Below, piece after piece: positions 27,100 through 36,577 of a DNA stretch of 64,000 nt (the first letter of the stretch is position 1; every line of letters starts with the position of its first letter). Source of the stretch: Vibrio atlanticus. GTDB taxonomy: Bacteria; Pseudomonadota; Gammaproteobacteria; Enterobacterales; Vibrionaceae. Position numbers and translations under genes: made by a program. The notes beneath the pieces are model-generated. The model saw nothing but the letters and a program-made list of their open reading frames with translations. It was not told where the DNA came from and did no database searches. The stretch lies in assembly GCF_024347315.1 (NCBI RefSeq), contig NZ_AP025461.1, positions 186,001 to 250,000 on the forward strand, in the 5' to 3' direction.

Positions 27100-28326
27100 C
27101 TATCCAATAAACGAGATGTAACCTTGTAGGATAATCAGGTTAACGATATCAATGAAGAAGGCACCCACGATTGGCACTACCATAAACGCCTGTGGTGAAG
27201 GACCAAAACGGTTCACTAAAGAGCCCATGTTCATTACTGCTGTTGGTGTTGCACCTAGGCCGAAACCACAGTGACCACCCGCCATAACCGCTGCATCGTA
27301 GTTAGAACCCATTACTTTGAACGTCACAAAGTAAGAGAAGATACCTAACACCACAGCCTGAACCGCAAGAATAACCAAGAACGGAATCGCAAGGTCAAAG
27401 ATGTTCCAAAGCTTAAGGCTCATTAGCGCCATGGCTAGGAATAGCGACAATGACACCGTACCAAGAATATCGACCGTTTCACTGTCGGTTTTATGCAGCT
27501 TAGTCACTTCAAAAACGTTAGTGATGAACACACCGATAAACAACGCGTAAACGAAGTCAGGAATCATCAACCAAGAAATTTCAAAAGTCGCCACCCACTC
27601 TTCTAGGTATTTCGCCCCCGAGATACAGATAAGAAGAATGAACAATACTTCAATCACCTTCTTCGCTGTTACTTTGTCTTCTTCATACTCGTTGTAAGTA
27701 ACAAGCTCAGGAAAACGCTCGTGGGTTTGTGTGCCAGTGCCGTACTCAGATTCAAGCTGGTTTTTATCAATCAACTTTTGAGCGACTGGGCTACCGATAA
27801 TACCACCGATAATCAAACCAAACGTCGCTGAAGCCATCGCGATTTCTAGAGTATTGGCAATGCCAAACGTGTCTGAAAAAGTTTGAGACCAAGCTGCGCC
27901 CGTACCGTGACCACCCGAAAGCGTGATAGATCCAGCAATCAAACCCATCAAGGGTTCAAGGCCTAATGCCGTCGCAAGTGTTACACCTACACCGTTTTGG
28001 ATAATGATGTAAACCGAAGCCACCCCTAAGAATAGGAATACCTTAGCACCACCTTTTATCAGCTGCGTGTAGTTAGCCGCAAGGCCGACCGTTGCAAAGA
28101 ACATCAACATAAACGTGTTCTGCAGAGGCAAGGAAAACTCAAGATCAAGGCCGTTAAAGTGCAGGGCTGTAATAGCAAAAGCGACAATCAAGCCGCCGAC
28201 AATGGGCTCTGGAATATTGTACTTTTTGAGAACCGGAAGCTTTGCATTGACGAAATGACCTAGAAACAAAACACTAATCGCGATTAGGAAGGATTCTAGT
28301 GGTCCAATTGAAATTAATTGATTCAT
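27100..28326 (-). CDS. gltS: sodium/glutamate symporter
   Basis: A 408-residue membrane transporter of the GltS (ESS) family, importing glutamate with sodium. Two inverted halves of about five helices are visible. Conserved parts include PLLKKYNIPEPIVGGL-like sequence near the start (VLKKYNIPEPIVGGLIVA), GSITLSGGHGTGAAWS and the mirrored AGGHCGFGLGATPTAVMNM. Length matches E. coli GltS (401). Confidence 0.96.
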   Translation of the reverse strand: MNQLISIGPLESFLIAISVLFLGHFVNAKLPVLKKYNIPEPIVGGLIVAFAITALHFNGLDLEFSLPLQNTFMLMFFATVGLAANYTQLIKGGAKVFLFLGVASVYIIIQNGVGVTLATALGLEPLMGLIAGSITLSGGHGTGAAWSQTFSDTFGIANTLEIAMASATFGLIIGGIIGSPVAQKLIDKNQLESEYGTGTQTHERFPELVTYNEYEEDKVTAKKVIEVLFILLICISGAKYLEEWVATFEISWLMIPDFVYALFIGVFITNVFEVTKLHKTDSETVDILGTVSLSLFLAMALMSLKLWNIFDLAIPFLVILAVQAVVLGIFSYFVTFKVMGSNYDAAVMAGGHCGFGLGATPTAVMNMGSLVNRFGPSPQAFMVVPIVGAFFIDIVNLIILQGYISFIG

Positions 28327-28642
28327 ATAACCTCTATTTTTTTACGTTCTCATCTTCCTTAATGAGTCTAGTTTTATCTGTAATTATCTGTGCTGCTCTA
28401 CCTATATTTATACAAACTGGAGAGAAATTGTAGATTCGAAAAGTGAACACATTACTGCGTTCACTTGGTGCCATGTTAGTAGCACGTTAACTTTCATAGG
28501 AGATAAAAGGATTTGTGACAACAATCACCTCTAAAAAGTTGAAAACAGCGTGAGTATTTTTGCTGCTAACTCTGCTTTTTTAATACCTAAAAAAGCAAAA
28601 AGGAGCTATTGCTAGCTCCTCTTTCATCACCATTACTGGTAA
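28327..28642. other. intergenic region yibL/gltS
   Basis: A 316-base gap between two minus-strand genes holds the yibL terminator (28594-28620) and the AT-rich gltS promoter region. I see no further gene. Confidence 0.5.
28594..28620 (-). terminator. yibL terminator
   Basis: Read on the minus strand, AGGAGCTA / TAGCTCCT with a four-base loop is followed by TTTTGCTTTTTTA. Confidence 0.85.
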
Positions 28643-28999
28643 TTAGAATTTTTTCGGCGCGTAACCAGTCATAACCTCAATGCGAAGTTCTTTACCAATC
28701 TTCGTCATTGGGTGAACAATTACTAATCCTTTAACAGACTTTTTGAGTTTACCCATATCCGCTTGCTCAGCCTTAGTAATCTCACGCTTGAATGGCATAT
28801 CAACCAGAGACTTACGCTCTTGGTTTACATCGTAGCTTTCTTTGTGTTTCAGCTGGGCGATTTTCTTGGTTAGCTTCTTAATCTCATCTTCAAATTGACG
28901 AACAACAGGACGATCATTACGAGTTTTAGCAGCCGCTAACTTGTTGCGACACTTGTCTAGACGGTTGTTAATTTGTTGAAGTTCGTTTTTAACACTCAT
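28643..28999 (-). CDS. yibL: YibL-family ribosome-associated protein
   Basis: A 118-residue basic protein matching E. coli YibL. The N-terminal half is coiled-coil (LQQINNRLDKCRNKLAAAKT), and the C-terminal half has MPFKREITKAEQADMGKLKK and KGLVIVHPMTKIGKELRIEVM. YibL associates with ribosomes; its precise role is unknown. In E. coli it sits next to mtlR. Here it is about 7.5 kb from the mtl genes. Confidence 0.9.
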   Translation of the reverse strand: MSVKNELQQINNRLDKCRNKLAAAKTRNDRPVVRQFEDEIKKLTKKIAQLKHKESYDVNQERKSLVDMPFKREITKAEQADMGKLKKSVKGLVIVHPMTKIGKELRIEVMTGYAPKKF

Positions 29000-29141
29000 A
29001 ATAATTTCCTAAGATTTAACAAGCCAATTCGGATTGGGGCGCGGAGTATAGCACAAGGGTTCACTTGAACCGAAATTTATCTTGAACATCGCTATCTAAA
29101 CGCATCATTTAAGACCAACACAATAGGTCCAAACACAGAAA

Positions 29142-29174
29142 CGCCCTTATTCTTTCGTGTGAACAATAAGGGCG
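29142..29174 (-). terminator. terminator downstream of the glycan acyltransferase
   Basis: CGCCCTTATT / AATAAGGGCG pair across a 13-base loop. On the minus strand TTTCTGTGTTT follows. Confidence 0.6.
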
Positions 29175-29186
29175 AATGAGCATTTC

Positions 29187-31151
29187 CTACGGAGCTGGTT
29201 GACCCCATATTTTTTCGCGAAATTGCGGAATAAGTTGGCCAGCACCAAATTCATTCAGGTGATCGTCATCAACGTATGTTGGGTGATTGTTGATATCCCC
29301 TCGGCACTGCTGATCATCACAAAATATCGGTTCAGGGTCTATAAGAGTAACTCGACAGTTTTGGCTGATTTTTTCATAAGATTTCGTAATCAATGCGGTT
29401 CTTTGTCGGTACTCTTCAAGAGGAATAGAAACCGAAATATCAGATTGATTTAGAATCGAATACTTATACATAGTTTTAGGTACATCTTTCTTAAGCTCAG
29501 GGATTGGCTTGACCAAATAAACAGGGTTAGATTGACTAAGCTCGCACATGGTCTTTTCAAAACTGGATAAGATTGAGTTCAGGTACTCTTCCGATCTGGT
29601 CTGAAACCTTTTATCTCCTGCGATTAAACTGATCTTTTCGTTCTCACTTTGCCATCCATCTTCATTCGAACCATATAGATAGCCACCCATTCTGTTAATG
29701 ACAACAACAGGAACGTTAGGGTAATTAGTTTTAGCTTTAATTAACGATGCTGAGACAAAATCCCCACACTCTTCTGATAACTCACCACTTGAAAGCACTC
29801 TTTTGATACCTGAAATCGTCGGACATGCGCTTCTCGTCCAGTCGATGACCGATGTATCGTTAGGCGCTGACGCTTCAACACTTCTCACTATCGATGCGCC
29901 ATGACTATCGCCTAAAACAATCGCGGATACTGGTCCTGATCCATAGTGACACTCAGGAGACGGTCCGAATTCGACGTGGCACTCTCCGCTTCGTGGATTC
30001 CGGTCATAGACACTTTGTGCAATGACTAGCTGTGTTTTATCCAGGCGCCAAAGTAATCCTTCACTTTCATAAATAACCTGCCCTATCAAGGCAATAAAGG
30101 AAGCAAGAACTAGAGGGTAATAGTTCAAAAAGAATTTACCGCCTTTGGGTCTCTCCTTAGGTCGGTAACTTTCAATGAACTTAAATGAAAGGATCCCCAT
30201 CAAGACCGAAACCATTACTCCAACTATATTGTGAGTAATAGTGTTGCTCGTAAGGTTCTTAATGAAAACATTAATAGGCCAATGCCAGAGATAAATTGAG
30301 TAGGAACACAACCCAACCCATTGTATCAGTCGTGATTTATGAAAGGTAAAATTGAGGTCCAAATTCAAAAGCAGAATTATCGCGGTAGCAATGACCGGAA
30401 TAAGCGTCACATGACTCGGCCACAGTGTGCTGCTGTCTATCAAGACAGGTGAAATAAACAGTGAGGCAATAGCAACTAACAGCAATAACTGAACATTGGA
30501 CTTTTTTAATTCAATGGGCTCTCTTTTCAAAGCAACCACCGAACCTGCGAGCAGTTCCCATGCGCGGGACGGTAATGTGTAATAAGAAGCCGAGCTCCCT
30601 AAATACGCATAGTTATAAGCTAGACTTCCGATTAGAGTCGTTCCAATAGCAACGGCTGCACCTTTAGCTCCGAATAACTTGTAGGTCGCCATTAAAACAA
30701 GAGGATATAATACATAGAATTGCCATTCTACGGATAAAGACCAAGTGTGAAGTAACCACTTGCTTTGCGCGGCCACATCAAAGTATCCCGACTCTTTTAA
30801 ATAGGTATGGTTAGAAACAAACCCGACACTGGTGAGAATATGCTTACCTAATTTTCTTAACGCCCAAGGGTCTAGGTAAATAATGCCAACGAGTAACACA
30901 ACAAGGCACATAACCGCTAAGGCAGGAATAATGCGTTTTGCTCTCGCTAAATAAAAGTCCTTTAATGAGAAGGTATTAGTTTCCAAACTCGACATGATAA
31001 TTTTTGTCATCAGGAAACCTGAAATGACAAAAAACACATCCACACCTAAAAAGCCGCCAGTGATAAAACCCGGAAAAAAATGGAAAATGACGACGATTGA
31101 GACAGCTAATGCACGTAATGCATTGATGTCATACCTGAAATTTTTATTCAT
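29187..31151 (-). CDS. OafA/YrhL-type O-acyltransferase with C-terminal SGNH domain
   Basis: A 654-residue protein with an N-terminal Acyl_transf_3 membrane domain of about ten helices (residues 1-350). Its start carries DINALRALAVSIVVIFHF and GGFLGVDVFFVISGFLMT. The C-terminal SGNH hydrolase-like domain has the nucleophile loop LGDSHGAS and the catalytic DDDH near the end. Such proteins O-acetylate lipopolysaccharide O-antigen or other exported glycans. The gene lies 75 bases downstream of the O-antigen-ligase gene. Confidence 0.93.
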   Translation of the reverse strand: MNKNFRYDINALRALAVSIVVIFHFFPGFITGGFLGVDVFFVISGFLMTKIIMSSLETNTFSLKDFYLARAKRIIPALAVMCLVVLLVGIIYLDPWALRKLGKHILTSVGFVSNHTYLKESGYFDVAAQSKWLLHTWSLSVEWQFYVLYPLVLMATYKLFGAKGAAVAIGTTLIGSLAYNYAYLGSSASYYTLPSRAWELLAGSVVALKREPIELKKSNVQLLLLVAIASLFISPVLIDSSTLWPSHVTLIPVIATAIILLLNLDLNFTFHKSRLIQWVGLCSYSIYLWHWPINVFIKNLTSNTITHNIVGVMVSVLMGILSFKFIESYRPKERPKGGKFFLNYYPLVLASFIALIGQVIYESEGLLWRLDKTQLVIAQSVYDRNPRSGECHVEFGPSPECHYGSGPVSAIVLGDSHGASIVRSVEASAPNDTSVIDWTRSACPTISGIKRVLSSGELSEECGDFVSASLIKAKTNYPNVPVVVINRMGGYLYGSNEDGWQSENEKISLIAGDKRFQTRSEEYLNSILSSFEKTMCELSQSNPVYLVKPIPELKKDVPKTMYKYSILNQSDISVSIPLEEYRQRTALITKSYEKISQNCRVTLIDPEPIFCDDQQCRGDINNHPTYVDDDHLNEFGAGQLIPQFREKIWGQPAP

Positions 31152-31226
31152 TATTTGTTCGTTATAACCTTAAATCAATAAACGCACTAAAACTACCCAC
31201 AATGAAATGAGCGTAATATGCTAGCT

Positions 31227-32417
31227 TCACTGCGCTTCTGTTCGCACTTGCAGTTTTAGTAGTACTCCAATAAACACAAAGTACATCACAGCTAAATCAC
31301 CATTCCTAAAAGGTGAATCGAATAGACACATCAAAGAAAAATAAACGACCGGTAACAATACAATGGGCGATAGCTTGTATCTTGAATTAAACAAAGGGTA
31401 CATCAAGCTAAGCATAAGAAGGGCAATGCCTACCAAACCGGATGAAGCCGCTTTATCAATATAGTTGTTATGAAGATGCGCATTAACGATAAATCTCTTA
31501 CCCGAATTTGTTGGCGTGAATGAGAGTTTATCTAATTGCGCTTCTTTATCGCCTCCAATGCCGAGCAAGGGGCTATCCACAAAGAAATCGAACCCTGCTT
31601 GATACATTTGTAATCTTAAGCCTATGGAAGTATCCATGTTGCCTTGTGATATCTCATGGTACTCATGCAAGCTATAGTCAATACGTTCACTTACCACGTC
31701 ATATTTCGACATCAAAAAAACAGAAAAAACAACCATGGCAATAACACCAAATAGTACCTTGTACTGGCGATGTTGTATCATCATTTTGAATAGAACAACT
31801 AAACCAATAATAATAACAGCAAGTAGAGGCCCTCTTGAACCCACCAAAAACATTGATAGAAAACCTATAAATGCCAAGATAGCCATTATTTTAGGCCTTT
31901 TTCCTTCATACGAAATACAACTAAGTGCGAGCAACAAAATAACAGAGAAGCCTTGAATCGAAGCAATTACAAGAGCATTAGATGGTAAACTCATCCGATC
32001 CACAGAGAGAAAGAAGATATGATAAATAACGAGGATAGTAGAGCTGACAACAGACGTGATACATAGATTCTGTATGTCCGGTAACTTAACAAAGCCATTT
32101 CGATAAACAAGGAAAAATACCAAGCCAATCAAAGTTGCCCTCAGCTCTTGACTGCTGAAACCATGCAACTCATAAGAGGCAACAGCAAAAACAGAGAGCA
32201 AGAGCAGTATCCATATCCAGCCATCTTCGAACCAGTTATGCTTATGTCTTACCTCCTTGTTTTTCTTATACAACAGAGTGCAACAGGCCGCAATGAATAA
32301 AGTAATAGCTGCTAGTGGCTTGTTCCCCTGACCTAACCACACCTGAACGGTAACAATCCAAAACAAAGGCAGTGTAATGAGTATCTTTTGAATTAAATTC
32401 GTGTTGATTCTAACCAT
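31227..32417 (-). CDS. O-antigen ligase (WaaL/Wzy-like) family protein
   Basis: A 396-residue, very hydrophobic protein with about 11 membrane helices and one large periplasmic loop (about residues 225-305), typical of the Wzy_C/WaaL family. The loop holds RLQMYQAGFDFFVDSPLLGIGG, with the conserved P-L-x-G-x-G, and VNAHLHNNYIDKAASSGLVG with the family HxHN motif. It may ligate O-antigen to lipid A-core or glycosylate a protein. AT-rich and unlike its neighbours, it pairs with the acyltransferase. Confidence 0.88.
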   Translation of the reverse strand: MVRINTNLIQKILITLPLFWIVTVQVWLGQGNKPLAAITLFIAACCTLLYKKNKEVRHKHNWFEDGWIWILLLLSVFAVASYELHGFSSQELRATLIGLVFFLVYRNGFVKLPDIQNLCITSVVSSTILVIYHIFFLSVDRMSLPSNALVIASIQGFSVILLLALSCISYEGKRPKIMAILAFIGFLSMFLVGSRGPLLAVIIIGLVVLFKMMIQHRQYKVLFGVIAMVVFSVFLMSKYDVVSERIDYSLHEYHEISQGNMDTSIGLRLQMYQAGFDFFVDSPLLGIGGDKEAQLDKLSFTPTNSGKRFIVNAHLHNNYIDKAASSGLVGIALLMLSLMYPLFNSRYKLSPIVLLPVVYFSLMCLFDSPFRNGDLAVMYFVFIGVLLKLQVRTEAQ

Positions 32418-32649
32418 AACTAATCTAAAAATGCTGAGAAGAGTTGCACTCTAAAACAAACTTGCCACTGTCGCAAACGAACTGTAGTGACATACAGCGG
32501 AAAACAAAGAAACTAGTCCCTTTAGGGCATTGTCCATGAATCATTTACCTAAAATTCATATGTCCAAACTCAGCCCATCTAACGGCTTTGGCATCAAACT
32601 CCAAAACCACGACTAGATAGGTTAGCTTAAGCCTTCTGTCTTACGTATT

Positions 32650-32684
32650 AGGAGTTAGGAGTTAGGAGTTAGGAGTTAGGAGCT
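32650..32684. repeat. 7-bp tandem repeat AGGAGTT x5
   Basis: Five back-to-back copies of AGGAGTT occur, the last reading AGGAGCT. They lie between the O-antigen ligase and tautomerase genes. Such a microsatellite is liable to slip during replication. Confidence 0.95.
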
Positions 32685-32690
32685 TAAACC

Positions 32691-33077
32691 CTAGACCTTT
32701 ACTTTATACTTAAGATCTTGGGCTTCATCACCAGTCATGCCTCGAAAGCCCCAGCAATGCGATGGCTGCTCCTTGATGGTGATCTCGATATCAATGGGAG
32801 AGATGGCCAGCTGCTTTTCTATTTCAGAAAATATCTTCTTAATCAGGCGCTTTTTGGTGTTCACCGCTCGCCCTTCCATCATATTGATTTCTATGACGGT
32901 ATAAGCTTCTGTTCGCCCTTCGGGATAAAAGAAATCATCTCTTTCTAATGGTACAAACCGATGCGCTCGTTTGTCATCAGGTAACCCCATCTCACTGTTC
33001 AAACATTGTTGTAAGACATTAGAAAGCTGTAACTTAATCGGATTTAAGCACTCTTTGATACCATAAATAACGATCAT
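32691..33077 (-). CDS. tautomerase-like family protein
   Basis: A 128-residue protein resembling the Tautomerase_2/4-oxalocrotonate tautomerase-like group: an initial MIVIYGIKECLNPIKLQLS strand and helix, and a second unit with TVIEINMMEGRAVNTKKRLIKKIFSEIEKQL. The catalytic Pro normally following Met is absent (Ile here), so the activity is uncertain. I prefer Met 33077 over 33083. It stands alone after the repeat. Confidence 0.7.
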   Translation of the reverse strand: MIVIYGIKECLNPIKLQLSNVLQQCLNSEMGLPDDKRAHRFVPLERDDFFYPEGRTEAYTVIEINMMEGRAVNTKKRLIKKIFSEIEKQLAISPIDIEITIKEQPSHCWGFRGMTGDEAQDLKYKVKV

Positions 33078-33373
33078 GACCATTCCTTTGATGTGATGTC
33101 AGGTAAAGAAGAACTAAGAGATAAGCATGTCGCTTGTTATCTACCCATTGACTAATTCTTAACCCATATTACCTAATGCCGTAAGTTAAAAAAGGTTAAA
33201 CCGATTAAATTGCGAATAAACGCGACAAAAAACCATGTCTCCCTCTCTCTAACTTCCTGTTCAATACATCACCCCACATTGATCGAACTTCAACGAGCAC
33301 GCGTATACATCCCTGAATTACGTACGAATCAAATCCGTACAGACTCAATCATGTATGAACTAAGGAGTGCTAT

Positions 33374-33994
33374 GTGCCGAATTCAGCTGAGAAGATCACA
33401 CGGATAGAAACCGAATCAGAAACACCCGTACAGACTTCTCAAGAGCTTGCGGTGTTTCCTCTCCCGTTATTCATTTTGCCAAGGGGCAGACAAAGACTGC
33501 GTATTTTCGAACCCAAGTATTTGAAAATGGTCGCTCATGCTGCGCAAGGAGACGGCTTCATCATTGCGACTCAGGACGACACTAACTCCAAACGTCTGAG
33601 TTCTTGGGGGACAAAAGTGTCTATTGTCGATTTCAATATGTCCGATGATCAAATCTTGGAAATCGATGTTGAAGGCGAACAGTTGGTGCAGCTTCACTCG
33701 TCCTTCCGCGACACAGATGATTTAATAAAAAGTGATTTCCGCCCGTTGCCTCACTGGCCACAACACAGCTACAAGGTGCCGAACGTGGTGACTGCGTTTC
33801 TCGTCGAGTTGTTTCGAGAACACGATTCAATCAGAGCACTTTACCCCACTCCTGACTTTGAAAGCCCTCAATGGATCTGTGCTCGACTCCTCGAAATGAT
33901 GCCTATCCCATTGGAAAAGAAAACCAAATTCACAGAACCCGCTAGTTTTCCGTCTTTAGTTCCCTTTTTGAATCAAATCATTACAGGGCAATAA
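33374..33994 (+). CDS. Lon N-terminal substrate-binding-domain protein
   Basis: A 206-residue protein that is a stand-alone Lon substrate-binding (LAN) domain: LAVFPLPLFILPRGRQRLRIFEPKYLKMV at residues about 27-55 and GDGFIIATQ. It lacks the Lon ATPase and protease. It starts at GTG 33374 with AAGGAG ten bases upstream; the overlapping ATG at 33372 is in another frame and ends soon. Functions of such solitary domains are unclear. It lies upstream of the rpoE-chrR operon, on the same strand. Confidence 0.85.
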   Translation: MPNSAEKITRIETESETPVQTSQELAVFPLPLFILPRGRQRLRIFEPKYLKMVAHAAQGDGFIIATQDDTNSKRLSSWGTKVSIVDFNMSDDQILEIDVEGEQLVQLHSSFRDTDDLIKSDFRPLPHWPQHSYKVPNVVTAFLVELFREHDSIRALYPTPDFESPQWICARLLEMMPIPLEKKTKFTEPASFPSLVPFLNQIITGQ

Positions 33995-34045
33995 GCACTT
34001 TATTCACTATAATTTTGTATAGTAGAAATTAATTTAAATTAAAGT

Positions 34046-34075
34046 GATCCCTACTCTCACTCTCCACGTAGTGTC
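34046..34075 (+). promoter_or_regulatory. candidate RpoE/ChrR-type autoregulated promoter
   Basis: TGATCC at 34046-34051, an 18-base spacer and TAGTGT resemble the Rhodobacter RpoE consensus TGATCC-N18-TAAGTA. It would start transcription about 20 bases before the sigma-factor gene, consistent with autoregulation. Confidence 0.55.
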
Positions 34076-34103
34076 TATCAAATTCGCATGATGGTTAATT
34101 ACT

Positions 34104-34751
34104 ATGCAAGTGGAAAGCAGAAGAACAGGGAACGGCAAGGAGCATGTCATTATCCCCGACAACAAACTACCTACCGAAAGTAAGGTACCTACAGAGCTAT
34201 CAAGCTGGCTGATTTTGGTTGGTTCAGACAGAGATAAGCAGGCATTTACTTGTTTGTTTAAATTCTTTGCTCCCAAAATCAAGCGTTTTGGCATCAGTAA
34301 ATTGGGCGGTGAAGCCGCTGCCAACGAGCTAGTCCAAGACACGATGACCAACGTTTGGAAGAAAGCGCATCTCTACAATGAAGAGAAAGGCGCAGCGACT
34401 ACTTGGGTTTATACCGTTATGCGAAATGCCGCCTTTGATATGTTAAGAAAGGTGAAGGCGAAAGCAGAGCAAACGATCGCTGATGACATTTGGCCAATTG
34501 ATGCCATGGTCGCCGAATCACAAAGTGATCAGCTTCAGTTTGGCGATCATCTAATGAGCCGTCATGTAATGACTCAAATCGAAAAGCTGCCTCTCGCTCA
34601 AAAAACCATTGTGAAAGGTGTTTACTTCCAAGAGTTATCGCAAGAACAGCTCGCCCAACAACTCGATGTCCCGCTTGGAACTGTTAAATCACGTCTAAGA
34701 CTCGCACTCGCCAAACTAAAAGTTCACATGGGGGAACAAGACTATGATTAA
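34104..34751 (+). CDS. ECF sigma factor of the RpoE/ChrR (singlet oxygen) type
   Basis: A 215-residue ECF sigma factor. Region 2 spans FTCLFKFFAPKIKRFGISKL to TTWVYTVMRNAAFDMLRK; region 4 is LPLAQKTIVKGVYFQEL then LDVPLGTVKSRLRLALAKLK. The paired downstream gene is a ChrR-type zinc anti-sigma factor, so this belongs to the group activated by singlet oxygen or peroxides. It overlaps chrR by 8 bases. The downstream photolyase and cyclopropane synthase genes fit the known regulon. Confidence 0.94.
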   Translation: MQVESRRTGNGKEHVIIPDNKLPTESKVPTELSSWLILVGSDRDKQAFTCLFKFFAPKIKRFGISKLGGEAAANELVQDTMTNVWKKAHLYNEEKGAATTWVYTVMRNAAFDMLRKVKAKAEQTIADDIWPIDAMVAESQSDQLQFGDHLMSRHVMTQIEKLPLAQKTIVKGVYFQELSQEQLAQQLDVPLGTVKSRLRLALAKLKVHMGEQDYD

Positions 34752-35454
34752 ACATCACCCAAATGCGGCAATCTTGAAAGATTTTGTCGATGGCAATCTA
34801 GCGGATTCGGTTTCTTTGATCGTTTCTAGCCATGTTGAGCTTTGCGAACACTGTCAAAAACAAGTAAGCATGTTGACGGCGCAAGCTGCTGACTCAGTAT
34901 TTGAAAGCGATACATCTGTCTTTGAAAGTTATACCTCAGGGCTTCAACTTTCTGACAGCGAAATGGATGCGTTCCTATCCGATGATGGGGAGTTTGATTT
35001 TGATGCGATTGCTCAAATCACTGCTGATTCATCTCAAGCTATCGAAGTGACACCCGAAGTTCAGCAAGTTACGGTTGCAGACACCACGTTCACTATTCCT
35101 CGCGCGTTGAACTCAGTGGCGAGAAAAGACTGGATGAACTTAGGCAAAATTTCGCGAGCGCGACTCGATTTTGATGACGAAGCTCATCACACCAGCTTGC
35201 TGCACATCGACAAAGATGGACAAGTGCCATGCCACACCCACAAAGGCTTTGAGATTACGCTTCTTTTAGAAGGCAGTTTCGAAGACGAAATGGGCGTCTA
35301 CAACAAAGGTGATTTCATCTGGTTGGACGGTAATCATACTCATCAACCAGCGACCAAAGAAGGTTGTGTTTGTTTGACTGTTTCGAGTGATGCGCTTTAC
35401 TTCACAAAAGGTGTAAGCCAGTTATTCAATCCACTCGGCAGGTATATCTATTAA
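34744..35454 (+). CDS. chrR: ChrR-family zinc-binding anti-sigma factor
   Basis: A 236-residue protein that holds the ECF sigma factor inactive. The N-terminal zinc domain has His30, Cys34 and Cys37 (HVELCEHC) plus His4/His5, the same spacing as Rhodobacter ChrR. The C-terminal cupin domain carries the metal ligands VPCHTHKGFE and GNHTHQP, needed there for the singlet-oxygen response. All key ligands are present, so the switch should work. Confidence 0.95.
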   Translation: MIKHHPNAAILKDFVDGNLADSVSLIVSSHVELCEHCQKQVSMLTAQAADSVFESDTSVFESYTSGLQLSDSEMDAFLSDDGEFDFDAIAQITADSSQAIEVTPEVQQVTVADTTFTIPRALNSVARKDWMNLGKISRARLDFDDEAHHTSLLHIDKDGQVPCHTHKGFEITLLLEGSFEDEMGVYNKGDFIWLDGNHTHQPATKEGCVCLTVSSDALYFTKGVSQLFNPLGRYIY

Positions 35455-35629
35455 TCCAGTTGCACGCTATAAATATACAGGATGGCATTAAGCCATCCTG
35501 TAAATCGTTAATATCACTGGATTAAAACATCGACAATATTGAGACTTGAAAACAACTTGGCTCAGTAAGTACGATTAGCAATGTTGAAATATAATAAATA
35601 GCTCAGAGCAAGAGCAAAGGAGTTGGCCA

Positions 35630-36577
35630 ATGGAAAAGAAAATTAAAATAGGTATCAGCGCATGTGTTGCAGGACACAAAGTACGCTTCGATACTGGTCA
35701 TAAACGCTCTCGTTTTTGTACAGATGATCTTGCAGATTATGTTGAGTTAGAACCTGTATGCCCAGAAATGGCAATCGGCCTTCCAACGCCTCGTCCTACT
35801 ATTCGCCAAACAAGAATGTTAGACGACATTATTCATGTTTCTCGACCTGATGGTTCTGGCGATGTCACCGATGAACTGATCGAGTTTGGGCAAAACTATT
35901 CAAAGAACAATCAGCACATTGCTGGTTTCATTGTTTGCCAAAAAAGTCCTACCTGCGGTATGGAGCGAGTAAAGATTTATCACCACCACGGTCGCGGTTC
36001 TGAATCGACAGGTGTCGGCATGTTCACCCAACAAATCATGGATGGTAACCCTTTACTTCCTGTTGAAGAGAATGGTCGCCTCAACGACCCAATTCTACGT
36101 GAAAACTTCATGACACGAGTTTTCACATACCAAAAATGGCTCGACCTTGTTGACGAAGGTGTGACCAAGCACAAGCTCATCCAGTTCCACAGTGTGCACA
36201 AGTACCTAGTGATGTGTCATCACATTCAAGGTTATAAGAACCTTGGCAAACTGTTGGCAAGCAACGATCTTGAAATTGACGAATTGGCAAGTCAGTACAT
36301 TGAAGGCTTGATGACGGCATTATCTCACCATGCGAACCGTGGTAGTCATGCCAATACTTTGCATCACTTGCAAGGCTACTTTAAGAAGCAGTTGAGCAGC
36401 GCTCACAAACAAGAGCTCACCAATCAGATTTCATCATTCAGAGAAGGGCTAGTTCCTCTGTTAGTGCCACTAACGCTGATCAACCACTATCTGATGGAAT
36501 ACCCAAACGAGTACCTAGAATCACAGGTTTACCTGAACCCTCATCCACAAGAACTTAAACTGAGATACGGATATTGA
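35630..36577 (+). CDS. DUF523/DUF1722 (YbgA-like) protein
   Basis: A 315-residue two-domain protein. DUF523 (residues about 7-150) has ISACVAGHKVRFDTGHKRS, CPEMAIGLPTPRPTIR and CQKSPTCGM with conserved cysteines. DUF1722 (about 190-305) has FHSVHKYLVMCHHIQGYKNLG. E. coli ybgA also lies next to the photolyase gene. Its stop overlaps the TTG start of phrB. Function is unknown; a role in photodamage or thiouridine chemistry is only suggested by context. Confidence 0.9.
   Translation: MEKKIKIGISACVAGHKVRFDTGHKRSRFCTDDLADYVELEPVCPEMAIGLPTPRPTIRQTRMLDDIIHVSRPDGSGDVTDELIEFGQNYSKNNQHIAGFIVCQKSPTCGMERVKIYHHHGRGSESTGVGMFTQQIMDGNPLLPVEENGRLNDPILRENFMTRVFTYQKWLDLVDEGVTKHKLIQFHSVHKYLVMCHHIQGYKNLGKLLASNDLEIDELASQYIEGLMTALSHHANRGSHANTLHHLQGYFKKQLSSAHKQELTNQISSFREGLVPLLVPLTLINHYLMEYPNEYLESQVYLNPHPQELKLRYGY

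Noticed and set aside
33210..33407. Open frame before the Lon-domain gene
   Set aside because: It ends shortly after the ATG at 33372 and shows no family resemblance; GTG 33374 with AAGGAG is the real start.
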